64,000 nucleotides of DNA, taken from the NCBI GenBank assembly GCA_963932145.1, contig OZ010571.1, forward strand, positions 157,184,318 to 157,248,317, read 5' to 3'. Below the pieces are notes generated by a model, which did no database searches, was not told where the DNA came from, and worked only from the letters and a program-made list of their open reading frames with translations. Made by a program: the position numbers and the translations under genes. Source of the stretch: Acanthosepion lycidas. Lineage: Eukaryota; Mollusca; Cephalopoda; Sepiida; Sepiidae. This document shows positions 44,596-54,151 of this stretch, in pieces (positions within the stretch are counted from its first letter, which is position 1; each line of letters begins with the position of its first letter).

Positions 44596-44935
44596 GTTAC
44601 GTTGAACACTCCAACGAGTTTCACTCTACCAAATAAGTTAGCTGGGAATACCAGGTACTGTAAGCGTGGATGTGCGGCTGGTGTAATGAATAACTGATCA
44701 GAATTGGAAATCAGATAGCCGAGTTCCAATTCCTGTTGGGTTCGTTATATTAACTTACGCGCAAATACCCTTAGGAAAGATATGTCCACCTCTTCTCTCT
44801 CCAGATATGGGTTAATTAGTATCACTTGTATGAGTAAATCATTATTATCTTCAACAATTCTTACAATATAAGAAAATTTTCTGGCTTTAAATAACTTGCT
44901 ATAGGTAAGTCGTAAAAAACAAATCACTCAATAAA
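44596..44935 (+). mobile_element. SINE-2 copy b (5S/tRNA composite)
   Basis: CTGGGAATACCAGGTACTGT with AAGC at 44642-44665 is the 3' end of 5S rRNA. The preceding ACGTTGAACACTCC (44600) and AAGTTAGC suggest a 5S head with an internal deletion. Then come an A-box-like GCGGCTGGTGTAATGAATAA, the B box GAGTTCCAATTCC at 44721-44733, the body ACTTACGCGCAAATACCCTT and a tail ACAAATCACTCAATAAAA. Order and orientation match copies a and c. Confidence 0.75.
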
Positions 44936-45491
44936 AAACAGATGTTACTGTAAATATTTCTTATAAAAACAAACTAAAATTCACTGGTATATTTATTATA
45001 TAAATGGAAGCATAACATTTTATCATTATCGATCAGTTGTTACCGATTATATTGTGAAAAAATTGACTTGCATAATAAAATCTGACAGAATGTAGATATA
45101 TCCAGGTAACATCTCCAGCGCCTTGCAGTCTCTACACTACGTCGAGTAGCTACCGTTAATCAGGTGAAAGGAAGAGCTACACGTTATTAGGTAGCTGTCT
45201 TTATTTGACACACTTCATTTTATGCTTGTACGCGCATGCGCACGCGCACAAGTAAGTAAGGATATTTCATATTTAGGTCATAACGCAATGAAAGAATTGG
45301 CCTATTTCAGCAGCAACGCATTAGTTTGACGCCTACGAGGCAAAGATTGTAGACCCTAGGTGGTAGATTGATGTGTCTTTTTATATCAACTGCGCTAAGG
45401 TTATGTGTGCACCTGCCTAAAGGTAAGAATCAGTGGTAAAAAAGACATAGCGTTTGATAATATCGACGAGAATAAGCTAAGCATTAAGGTA
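44936..45491. other. No recognised feature
   Basis: Contains a GCGCATGCGCACGCGCAC alternating patch at 45232-45250; otherwise nothing. Confidence 0.35.
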
Positions 45492-45511
45492 GATAATAAT
45501 AATAATAATAA

Positions 45512-45549
<38 letters not shown>
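45492..45549 (+). repeat. (AAT)n(AAG)n microsatellite
   Basis: Six to seven AAT then about twelve AAG units, the same order as at 35101. Confidence 0.95.
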
Positions 45550-45666
45550 TTGAAAATGTTTTAAAAGATGGGAAGAAATGGAAATTCTATAAAAAATTTT
45601 AATCAGACAATCCATTGAAATTGGTTTTCCATTGAAGATTGCTATATACAGAAGGCGGTTTGTTGC

Positions 45667-45742
45667 ATACCACGCTGTGGCTAATCTGTTGAAATACCTC
45701 GCTGTGGCCACTCTGCTGAAACACCTCGCTGTGGTCATGTTC
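45667..45742 (+). repeat. 27-bp tandem repeat, three units
   Basis: ACCTCGCTGTGGCCACTCTG-type units with TTGAAA/CTGAAA junctions. The minus strand gives a repeated HSEVFQQ peptide in an otherwise unrecognised open frame (45599-45817). Confidence 0.7.
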
Positions 45743-45946
45743 AGTGTTTTGTCTTCGTAAACAGTCACCAGGCGTCAATAAGAGAAATTTGTCTTGAATG
45801 CTTAAATTTAATGACAAAACCTTTACTCGAAATGGACTTTTTTGTCAGACTCTCGCTTAGCCTCTATCTTGTACAACAAGGTAAAAATGAAGGTTATTAG
45901 TGGGATGGTTAAACTTCTACTGCCATCCCACTAACGCCTACATCTG

Positions 45947-45947
<1 letters not shown>

Positions 45948-46018
<71 letters not shown>

Positions 46019-46151
46019 CATATATATATATATACATACATACATACATAAATATTATATATACATACATATATATATAAATACATATATATATAATATA
46101 TACATACATACATATATATACATATATATATACATATATATATATATGTAT

Positions 46152-46182
<31 letters not shown>

Positions 46183-46315
46183 CACATACATATATATATA
46201 TACACATATATATACACACATACATATATACATATATACGCATACATATATATATATATATACACATGCATACACACACGCGTACACACACGCATACACA
46301 CACACACACATATAT
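45948..46315 (+). repeat. Large compound (TA)n(CATA)n(CA)n microsatellite
   Basis: About 370 bp, with TA first, CATA blocks in the middle and CA/CG-containing units last. Confidence 0.95.
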
Positions 46316-46504
46316 ATGTCCAAATGTAAAAGAACGAAGACTAAGATTTCAGCGTTCAAAACATTAATTTAAAACGGCTCAATGCAACAGTAGAAACTTT
46401 TCAATGACGGAAGTGGAAGGTATGCTTCGATAACTGCATTTCAGTATAAATATTTTAGTAATATCGTGATTTCCCACCTTTAAAAACATTAAAATAACCA
46501 TTCT

Positions 46505-47476
46505 TTGGTTATTACGAAACCGGATAAGGGATCTGGTGTCGTCCTCATGGCCCCTCATGACTACATTGACAAAATGTTAAGTATACTGAATGATCCTTCC
46601 AAGTTTCAGCGTCTTAGTTCCATTGACACTCATGATTCTACGCTGACTTCTGAAATTCGATTTCAGAAATGTCTTGTCAAATGGGTAAAAAGTGGTGTTC
46701 TTTCTTCTGAAACGGCGGAGCAATTGAGGCCGCTTGGCTCTATTCGTCCCCGTCTTTATGGATTACCCAAGATTCATAAGAAGGGTGTCCCGTTGAGACC
46801 CATTTTATCGATGATTGGGTCTTCACAGCATAAAGTCGCAAAGTGGCTTGCTATATTGTTGCAACCAGTGTTGCAGCATTACAGTTCCAGATTAATTTTC
46901 TTTTTCCAAATTCATTCGGAATTGTGATGCCACTGATGGATTTATGTGTTCCTTTGACATCTGCAGCCTCTTCACGTGTGTGCCTTTATCGGAGACTATT
47001 GATATTTGCAGCGATATGTTATATCGTAGTTATTTGACTCCTCCTAATATACCTGAAGAAGTGTTCGTTGAACTCATGAAATTTGCCACCATGTTTGTCG
47101 ATTTTAGTTTCGACAATATCATGTATCGCCAGATCGATGGTGTAGCGATGGGTTCCCCTTTGGGTCCCGTGTTGGCAAATATTTTTGTGGGTTTTTATGA
47201 GGAAAGCCTTATGTTAAGTTCTGCCCGACCCAAGGTTTACTTTCAGTATGTGGATGACACTTTTTGTGTGTTCAGCCATCATTCGGAAGTGGCTCAATTT
47301 TTCCCCTACTCAACGGTGTTCATCCTGTACTCAAATTTACAGTAGATAAGGAAGTCAATGGTTCATTGCCCTTCTTAGATGTTCTTGTTCAAATAACTCC
47401 TTCCTCGTTTATTACCTCTGTTTACAGGAACTATATACTCGATGGGACTCCTTTTGTCCTAAACGACAAAAGATAA
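46505..47476 (+). pseudogene. Penelope-like reverse transcriptase remnant
   Basis: First frame: VITKPDKGSGVVLM (residues 2-15), LYGLPKIHKKGVPLRPILSM near residues 84-103. Second frame: FDICSLFTCVPL (motif A region), then DGVAMGSPLGPVLANIF (motif B, a Penelope hallmark) and QYVDDTFCVF, where YVDD is the intact active-site motif. A frameshift near 46925 and another near 47290 break the gene. Compared with a full-length Penelope RT, the N-terminal region is missing. Confidence 0.85.
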
Positions 47477-47478
47477 AC

Positions 47479-48040
47479 TTGATTAGGACCCTGACACATA
47501 GGGCGCTAATGATTTGTTCGGGTGACACCTTGAAACATGAAATCAGTTGTATAACTGAGATCTTTGTGAACAATGGTTATCCGTTGAACATTGTTCAATC
47601 GGTTATTCGAAATGAGACTGCCAGGTTCAACAAAATCAAACCTGCTTCAGTGGGTAAATGTCCGGTCTATCTTCGTTTACCTTGGTTGGGTAGGATTAGT
47701 GAATCCTTCGCCAAGCGTATTTCATGGAGTTCACGTGAGTGTTATTTTGCAGCCAACGTTCGTGTTGTCTTTCAAACTAAGTCCGTACTTTCATCTATGT
47801 GTAAAGATGTTCTACCCCACCCCCACCATATTAATTCTGTTATTTACCATTTCAAATGTAGTTGTGGATGCGATTAAATAGGTAGAACGGCACAGCGGTT
47901 GGACGTTAGAATTAAAGAACACGTACCTGGTATAATACTGAATAAAAATTTTTCTTTGGGGGATACCATTCGTAACACGTATGGGTCTTCGATTGCGGAT
48001 CACTTTATGCGATGGATTTCAGTGTGAACTGGTTTCCCGT
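47479..48040 (+). pseudogene. Penelope-like C-terminal GIY-YIG endonuclease remnant
   Basis: The linker carries ECYFAANVRVVFQTKSVLSS, then SVIYHFKCSCGCD followed by a stop at 47876 in place of the usual tyrosine of the second Y-x-G element. GRTAQRLDVRIKEHVP then continues in the same frame (about 47883-47930). The R and E/H positions are those of the GIY-YIG fold in Penelope-like elements. It ends near GSSIADHFMRW and a frameshift. Confidence 0.8.
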
Positions 48041-48274
48041 TCTGGCCAGTTCGCACTCATTATTCCATCTTAAGGTGTTGGAGACGCTTTACATCAGGTC
48101 CAGGCAACCTGCTCTTTGTAAACAAAGAGATTGTTTGCTTGGACTCGGTGTGCTGCGTTTCTAGCATCTTTGTTGGTATAATTTTTATAATTTTTTTTTC
48201 CCTGTCCAATCATTCATGTCATCCATAACAGACTTTTTCTTTTTCTTTTCCTCATAATTTTAGTTCCCCGTTAA

Positions 48275-48309
48275 CAGTTCTGATGAGAGGGGACGAAACC
48301 GGTCGACTG
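48275..48309 (+). ncRNA. Hammerhead-ribozyme-like motif at Penelope 3' end
   Basis: Stem I CAGTT (48275-48279) with GACTG (48305-48309), 5 bp with one wobble. Core CTGATGA 48280-48286 and GAAA 48295-48298. Minimal stem III: C48299 with G48302 around CG. Cleavage triplet GTC 48302-48304. Stem II (48287-48294) has only a closing G-C pair, so this copy may be weak or inactive. Confidence 0.6.
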
Positions 48310-48396
48310 GTGTGTGTTTTTGTTTTAAATCTATCATGGACTACAATATAAATTTTTTTTGTTTTTAATGCCTTAATACGCTTCTGTACTGTTTCA

Positions 48397-48401
<5 letters not shown>

Positions 48402-48457
<56 letters not shown>
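48402..48457 (+). repeat. (TA)n microsatellite
   Basis: About 55 bp of TA just after the Penelope 3' end. The 220 bp beyond it (48458-48678) holds no recognised feature. Confidence 0.95.
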
Positions 48458-48460
<3 letters not shown>

Positions 48461-48678
48461 GGACTCTCCTGTCGGTTTCGACGTATGAGGATCTGACAGC
48501 ATAGTTGATTCAGTTATGAAATTTGGTGCGATAAACTAAAGTGACACTTAAGATCCACTAGTGATTTACAAAGGAGGCCACATATGGAGCAAGAGTGACG
48601 ATTGTGGGATGAGATTACTGTTAGATTGGCTGACCTTTTAGATCTTGCTCTCTCCTCTTGAAGATGATTAGACAACTA

Positions 48679-48679
48679 G

Positions 48680-48731
<52 letters not shown>
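48679..48731 (+). repeat. (TA)n microsatellite
   Basis: About 52 bp of TA flanking family P copy 3. Confidence 0.95.
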
Positions 48732-48732
<1 letters not shown>

Positions 48733-49837
48733 AAGGTAACAAATCCGTTGGTATATAATCCAAGTGGATCTTAGTAATATAAATATTAAAAATGATCCAC
48801 AAAAAGTGCTTAATGCATTTACTAATACAGAGCATTATAGTTAATAAACAATAAAATCCCAAATTACCTCATATGGTTAATATGCTATTTCAGCAGATGA
48901 AAATATCAGTCGTCTGTCTTATAAACCCCGCACGTACTTCTGACTTAAGTTTGGAAGAAAAGATTAGAATAATAAAATACAATAACCAAAGTCAACTATT
49001 GAATCAGAGGAATGAATTACTGTGTAACCCGGATATAAGAGACCCGGATAAAAGAGAAACCCGGATATAAGAGAGATTTTATCTGGTCCCAAATTAGAGG
49101 CTGTGTTAATGTATATAAAATAGACAAAACCCGCATATAAGAGAAACCCGGATATAAGAGGCCTTTTCTCCGGTCCCAACAACTCTCTTATATCCGGGTT
49201 ACACTGTAGTGTTAAAATGTTGACAAAAAAACAAATTCAAATTTCCATAATATAGGTTTAACTGAATTAGCTACCAAATTTCCATAATATTCACTTGCTT
49301 CCATCCCTTCAAATGTCGACATTATAACTGATTCTAATTTTCTATATTTTATTCGGCCCTCTATAATCTCTTCACACCATATTAATTATAATCTATAATT
49401 TTTTTCTTTTAATATCTCCCCAACTCTTTTTCCATTAATTCCACACATCCTTTTATCTATATATTTTAAAATTTACTTTTAGACCCCTTTTTTTACTCTT
49501 TTAATTTTAAATTAATATTTCATTCTTCATAGAACCCCAAATTAATGCCATAAAAATCATATTCGGGTTTAATTTTATAGAACTTTTTTGCTTTAAGACA
49601 AATACCTTCCACCTTCCCCTAACCCCTGACTCGTACATTTCGTCTGACTGAAACGTTTAAATGGATAAATTCTGTATTAATTTTTTGACTGGTTGATTTT
49701 TTAGCTTGGAAAGTGAAATTCTATTTCCCGTCCCTCATTTACTGTATGACACGAGTACAATTCACACCAGGGTTGTTATCTTCGTCTGCCGAAATAGATT
49801 ATTCCCCATATGAGGTAATTTGGGATTTTATTGTTTA

Positions 49838-49844
<7 letters not shown>
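48732..49844 (+). mobile_element. Repeat family P copy 3: long TIR element
   Basis: 48842-48876 and 49809-49843 are exact 35-bp inverted repeats. The pairing extends inward with mismatches (CTATTTCAGCAGATGA against the reverse of TCGTCTGCCGAAATAG) to about 60 bp. The left flank 48732-48841 matches copies at 11567 and, inverted, 39246-39356. The interior is T-rich on the plus strand, carries no transposase, and contains a nested 187-bp MITE. Confidence 0.7.
49020..49206. mobile_element. pogo/Tigger-like MITE, 187 bp, TA target
   Basis: Ends CTGTGTAACCCGGATATAAG and, inverted, CTTATATCCGGGTTACACTG. The TA dinucleotide lies on both sides (49018-49019 and 49207-49208). Internal tandem ACCCGGATATAAGAGA words occur at 49038, 49059 and 49147. 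No coding capacity. Confidence 0.8.

Positions 49845-49890
<46 letters not shown>
49845..49890 (+). repeat. (TA)n microsatellite
   Basis: About 46 bp of TA. Confidence 0.95.
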
Positions 49891-49892
<2 letters not shown>

Positions 49893-49990
49893 AAAGGGTC
49901 AACGTGTGCTTCTTATAATATGTAAAACAGATAGGTTAGTTAATAAAACAAAGACAAACGAAAGGGTATCAATATAATCAGCACGAAAAA
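49891..49990 (+). repeat. Repeat family Q copy 2
   Basis: TGCTTCTTATAATATGTAAA and TAGGTTAGTTAATAAA match 39459-39500. Confidence 0.5.
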
Positions 49991-51137
49991 CATTTATTAA
50001 ATATTAATTATTAACCATATGACAGAAATGAAGTACGGAAAGAAAGGTTTTAAGTTCGGAATTTTTGGACACGCCTGTGTCCTTCATCTATGAAGCGAGA
50101 AATAAACAGAGAAATGGGAATTACTCACCGACAGATGTTTTTGTAGACAGTGTATTTTCTGGTGGAAATTATATTGTTAGTAAAAATCCGATGTCTGTCT
50201 GATTACTCGGTGTGCGAAACTTTTTATGAATATAAGCTTAAATTTAAAATTTTGATCGGTGTAAATGCGATAAACAGGTCTATTATAACTAGTGGTGGAG
50301 TGGGGTAGTGAGATTGTAAACATAGATGAAGAGAATTATAGTTTGGGGTGAGGAAAAAAACGTCTCGCGTGTCGCAAGTTCGAGCCCAAATTGTCGGACG
50401 AAGTTTAGAAAGACGGGGTGTGGTTAGAATTAACATGTGCTGAGACGAAATGAGGAGGACAAATGGAATAATAATAATAATAATAATAATAATATATTAT
50501 TAAATAAAATGAAATGAAAAGAAAAAAGGGAAGGAACAATAAAATGGATAAAAAATTTCGATAAAAATTAACAATAAGAAATATGAAAATGCCACAGTAC
50601 TCTCCAAATTTTACTTGGATATTAAAACAGATGACTATACACCGGTAGTAAATTGCGATTTCGTCGCCAAAATGACACCTTTTCCCGGATGAGGCAAACG
50701 ATGCAACCTGTATTTGCTGAAAAAAAGATTCATCCTCAAATGTATTAATAACTTAAATCTTCTTAATAAACAAAATTAACTCTTGCTAGGTTATATTCAT
50801 AGAAAAAAGTTTCTTTTAAAATTATCCCGGATAAATATACAAATTTTGTTTTCATATATATTTTAGGTTGTATATTAATTACCCGCCTTTAATCATTTTA
50901 ACGTATAATGATAATTCGACAAGCTTTTCTCTTTTAAACTTTAAACTTGCGTTAATTTATTTTTTAATCTTATTTTACTTTTATTCTCCCCACCTAACTA
51001 TTCCCTATTTTCTGTATTTACACCCCAATATTATATTTGACTTATTTTAAATTTGAGCTGTGAATCTACGTTTAATTTAGTATTCCTTCTATGAGACCCA
51101 GTATATTAATTTAAAAAAAAATCACAAGTTATATGTC
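49991..51137. other. No recognised gene; short matches only
   Basis: GGACACGCCTGTGTCCTT at 50067-50084 also occurs at 1935-1952 and forms a 6-bp hairpin. A B-box-like AAGTTCGAGCCC near 50386 could be a SINE scrap. An (AAT)n tract lies at 50470-50492. 50870-51060 is pyrimidine-rich on the plus strand. Confidence 0.4.
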
Positions 51138-51178
51138 GTGCCTGATGAGTTGGTAAAATAACGAAACTTAAGTCGTAC
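51138..51178 (+). ncRNA. Hammerhead ribozyme motif (type I, minimal helix III)
   Basis: Stem I GTGC 51138-51141 pairs with GTAC 51175-51178 (one G-U). The conserved CTGATGA is at 51142-51148. Stem II GTT 51149-51151 pairs with AAC 51160-51162 around an 8-nt loop. GAAA is at 51163-51166. Helix III is a single C-G pair (51167 and 51172) with loop TTAA, plus A51166-T51173. The cleavage triplet GTC is at 51172-51174. Two more pairs beyond a 2-nt internal loop extend stem I (TG 51134-51135 with CA 51181-51182). All invariant core positions are present. Such small-helix-III motifs are known from Penelope-like elements and satellites. Confidence 0.75.
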
Positions 51179-51192
51179 TTCAAACGTAGGTA

Positions 51193-51219
51193 TATGCATA
51201 TCATCTATCTATCTATCTC

Positions 51220-51291
<72 letters not shown>
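51193..51291 (+). repeat. (TCTA)n(CT)n(TA)n microsatellite
   Basis: Short TCTA and CT runs, then about 50 bp of TA. Confidence 0.95.
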
Positions 51292-51294
<3 letters not shown>

Positions 51295-51479
51295 CAACTA
51301 TAGTCTCTAACGTATGGTTTATTTATGGGTTAAAGTGTTCAGTATCAGGGATAAAGCGTATGTAAATATAAAATCGGAGATCGAAGTCAACACCCAGAGG
51401 CGACAGTCTGTTTCGGGTGTGATGATTGCGTTCAAGCATGAAACAGACTGTCACCGCTGGGTGTTGACTTCAGTCTCCG
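51292..51479 (+). repeat. Family H hairpin copy 3
   Basis: Preamble with GTTCAGTATCAGGGATAAAG. Hairpin arms 51374-51414 and 51440-51479 (CGGAGATCGAAGTCAACACC and its partner GGGTGTTGACTTCAGTCTCCG, less one base). Core GATGATTGCG...GCATGAAACAG. The right arm ends where Penelope-like coding similarity begins. Confidence 0.8.
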
Positions 51480-51965
51480 CTATTCTTTCATCCATGCGGA
51501 AAGACATTCTTCTTCCTCATCATAATAGGTTTTGATTTATTCATTTAAATGTAGTTGTGGTTCACACGACATAGGGAGAACGATTCAAAGGCTGGATGTC
51601 AGAATAAAACGCCATATACCAACAAAAATCCGAAACCTTAAATATTCTAACCAACACATACGGATTTTCCATCGCGGATCGCCTGATAAATAAGCCATAA
51701 TTATGCCACTGATTTCAGTGTGGACTCGTTTTCCGCCCTCCGTATGTCCCCTTCAATTCGTTATGTAAACAGAAGGATTTTGTACTGAGTCGCCAATTAA
51801 TTTCCATTTAAGTATTTTTTCTTCCCTACATACTGTCCTTCATTTTATTGATAATTCTATATTTATTAACCTTGATTTAGATCTGTTGATCGAGGTTCGA
51901 AACCGGTTAGCTAGCTCGTTTTTCAATTTTATCTTTTAATTGTTATCATTATGAGTGGTAATAAA
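51478..51965 (+). mobile_element. Penelope-like element 2, 3' fragment
   Basis: AILSSMRKDILLPHH at 51481-51525 parallels VLSSMCKDVLPHPHH of element 1. GIY-YIG-type pieces follow in shifted frames: a GERFKGWMSE stretch where element 1 has GRTAQRLDVRIKE, then NTYGFSIADRL. 51883-51908 carries a decayed hammerhead core. The 5' side is truncated exactly at the family H right arm. Confidence 0.75.
51883..51908 (+). ncRNA. Decayed hammerhead-like motif of Penelope element 2
   Basis: CTGTTGA in place of CTGANGA (the invariant A is T), TCGAGGTTC with a 3-bp CGA/TCG stem, GAAAC, then CG loop and GTT triplet. It is positionally equivalent to 48280-48304 but very likely inactive. Confidence 0.5.
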
Positions 51966-52021
51966 TATAAATTTTGTCTTTTCATGACAGTCATTAAATT
52001 TTGTACCACCAATCAAATCTT

Positions 52022-52024
<3 letters not shown>

Positions 52025-52065
<41 letters not shown>
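52025..52065 (+). repeat. (TA)n microsatellite
   Basis: About 40 bp of TA. Confidence 0.95.
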
Positions 52066-52067
<2 letters not shown>

Positions 52068-52312
52068 GAAATATAGTTTTAAGTTGTGGTATATTTATAG
52101 GATAAAGTGCTCAATATCAGAGACAGAGCGTATGTAAATATAAAAGTGAGTCGACAGGCTGTTTCATGCTAGACACAATCCATAGGTCGCCTGACGATTG
52201 CGTCTAGCAGGAAACAGCCTGTCGCCTCAGAGTGTTGACTTTAATCTTCACTTTTATACAAGACCTACTTGGTCAAAGCGATGACTCTTCAGCTCCTTCT
52301 GCAATTGTATGC

Positions 52313-52314
<2 letters not shown>
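52066..52314 (+). repeat. Family H hairpin copy 4
   Basis: Preamble AAATATAGTTTTAAG...GTGCTCAATATCAGAGACAG. Hairpin 52137-52259 between ATAAAAGTGAGTCGACAGGC and GCCTGTCGCC...CTTCACTTTTATAC. The left arm has lost about 15 bp. The core at 52191-52215 reads CTGACGA, TTGCGTCTAGCAG, GAAAC, with GTC at 52221-52223. The right end is GACCTACTTGGTCAAAGCGA. Confidence 0.85.
52187..52230 (+). ncRNA. Hammerhead-like core in family H copy 4
   Basis: CTGACGA (52191-52197) fits CTGANGA. Stem II TTGC with GCAG (4 bp, one wobble) closes a GTCTA loop. GAAA at 52211-52214. C52215 with G52221 around AGCCT gives a one-pair helix III, and GTC is the cleavage triplet. Stem I is poor (GC/GC then a bulge), so catalysis is doubtful. 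Confidence 0.35.
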
Positions 52315-52370
<56 letters not shown>

Positions 52371-52372
52371 TT
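52315..52372 (+). repeat. (TA)n(TG)n microsatellite
   Basis: About 40 bp of TA and then TG. Confidence 0.95.
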
Positions 52373-52424
52373 GTGTGTTAGGTTATAAATGTAGCGAAAG
52401 TGTTCTGTTAATCAAGAGCGTAAT

Positions 52425-52605
52425 ATGAAAAAATATAGTTTTAAGGTATGCTATATATCTGGGTTAAATTGCTGAGTTTCACGGATAGAACTTATGTAAA
52501 TATAAAAGTGCACATTGAGGTCAACATCCAGTAGCGCTATTCTGTTTCATATTTAAAATAAATTTTTATGTCCTGAAGAGGTCGCTGAAGAGTTATTGGC
52601 TTGGC
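52425..52605 (+). repeat. Family H copy 5, left half only
   Basis: The preamble AAAATATAGTTTTAAGGTAT and ATAAAAGTGCACATTGAGGT...CTGTTTCATA are present. The right arm is absent. AGAGGTCGCTGAAGAGTTAT follows instead, an inverted scrap of the H right end. Confidence 0.6.
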
Positions 52606-53748
52606 TAACTTCCAACGTTTAATCAGGTATCTAATTTTCAATAAAGTTCTTTCTGGTTTCATTTTTCAGTGCCGTTATTTCCTCTTCATGAACCCTTCTT
52701 TTCTTCGATTGATTCTCACTTTCTTCGTAAATTCGAATGATGCAATTACAATTCAACGAACAAAAAAAACCTTCTTAGTGTTCTTTCTGTAGTTTTTCTG
52801 TAGTTTGAAAATGACGAGGTGGTGACATCCTCAGATTTCATTGTTTGAAACTTTTTCTTTTTTTTTTCAATTGATTAATTTCAACGATTCTTTAGGATGC
52901 CTGATCTATCAGTCGACCGTTTAATTATACTTCGGAAATTCCGAAGATATAGATTTGGACAAAAACTCAGACTTTCGTCCTCCGTATGTTCTCAGCTCGT
53001 CTTTACTGAACGAAGCTTTTTTTTTCAATATGTGTTAAAAATAAAAATAAAATTAATTGAAAATATGAATGGCTAAAAAATCGATGTATTAAATTTTAAT
53101 TCTTGTCTTGATCCTGGAAGACATATGAACATAATATATTTCTAAATATTCTGAAATCAGTTTTGTTAGATTTTATTGTACAAGTCAATATTTTCACAGA
53201 ACTGTTGTGAAAATAACAATGGCTTTCATATGTTTTGGTTCAAGAAAACTTATACATCTTCTTTGATAAATTTAGGACATGGACTCCAAAACTCATGTCA
53301 ATTTTTACTTTTTTTTTGTTGTAGACAACTTGAGAATGACTATTTATTTCCCCAGTTCAAATTTATTATGAATGCCGCACGAAAAAACAAAAGTAAACGT
53401 GTAATTGTATTGCTCTAAGTTAGGAATGGAAACATTATAAAGTCTTTGGATATAATCAATTTACATCAACCATTTGTAATAGAAACTTGGTTCTATCAGG
53501 ACATTAAAGTTATGGAATAACGTTATCAAGAAAGATGGGACAAAAGAATGATGGCTAACAACTTTTGAATCTTAGAACGGAACAAATCTACTGAGCACTC
53601 ATGAATATCAAAAAAGCAAAAGTTCTTGCCATGCTTACCAATTGCTATCAATATTCGAATTTCAATCAATTGTTGTGTTATATTTCTTTCGTATTTCAGA
53701 AAAATCTTTCTTTCTCGCTAAATTTGTTTTTAAGCTTCAAGTGTTAAA
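52606..53748. other. No recognised feature
   Basis: AT-rich. CTTTCGTCCTCCGTATGTTC near 52971 is similar to 51732-51745 of Penelope element 2 and may be a scrap of it. Confidence 0.35.
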
Positions 53749-53852
53749 TCCCCTCTCCAAGTTCTCCACTGCCTTAACCGGATATTGAACTCGCACTCTT
53801 TGGGTCCTGTCACTGAATCTAACCAATGCCTTTATCCACTGTGCCATCTGTG
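53749..53852 (-). mobile_element. SINE-3 copy b (tRNA-derived)
   Basis: Minus strand: A-box-like TGGCACAGTGGATAAAGGC, CAGTGACAGGACCCAAAGAG, the B-box-like GAGTTCAATATCC, then GGTTAAGGCAGTGGAGAACT. Box spacing (about 50 bp) fits a tRNA-like Pol III promoter. Copy a is at 35862-35935. Confidence 0.7.
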
Positions 53853-54151
53853 TATGAATTTCTAGGTATTATAATCCTAATGTCATCAGCAACATTTTTT
53901 TTACCAGTGCTCATATTGCAATTTTTTCTGGTATCATATTTTTGTTGTTATTATCGCTTTTCTCTTGGACTCCTTATTACTGGTTCCCATATTGTATTCA
54001 TTTCTATGCTTAGTCGGCTCAGGAGATTTTTTTGGCCTAGCATATGTGCTGATTCCTTAAGTTTACGAATTTTCCAATCTTTGTCTATGATCTCAACTTT
54101 CTCTCCATATGTGGTCAGCCACGCATGATTTTTCCACTTCTCCTCGTGTTC
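53853..54151. other. No recognised feature
   Basis: Sequence between SINE-3 and family G; nothing identified. Confidence 0.3.

Larger units (their letters stand above)
46480..48312 (+). mobile_element. Penelope-like element 1 (RT plus GIY-YIG plus 3' hammerhead-like motif)
   Basis: The order RT then GIY-YIG endonuclease with no separate upstream endonuclease is the Penelope-like layout. The 5' part is truncated near 46480. The coding region is broken into four frames (46505-46927, 46944-47345, 47264-47476, 47479-47877 and beyond). The 3' end at 48275-48309 carries a hammerhead-type core. Penelope-like elements are known to encode hammerhead motifs in their terminal repeats, which supports the assignment. 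It is not coding-competent. Confidence 0.85.

Noticed and set aside
45931-46359. Long Ile/Tyr/Val-rich open frames in the 45.9-46.3 kb region and in other TA/CA tracts
   Set aside because: They are translations of (TA)n, (CATA)n and (CA)n, which have no stop codons in some frames.
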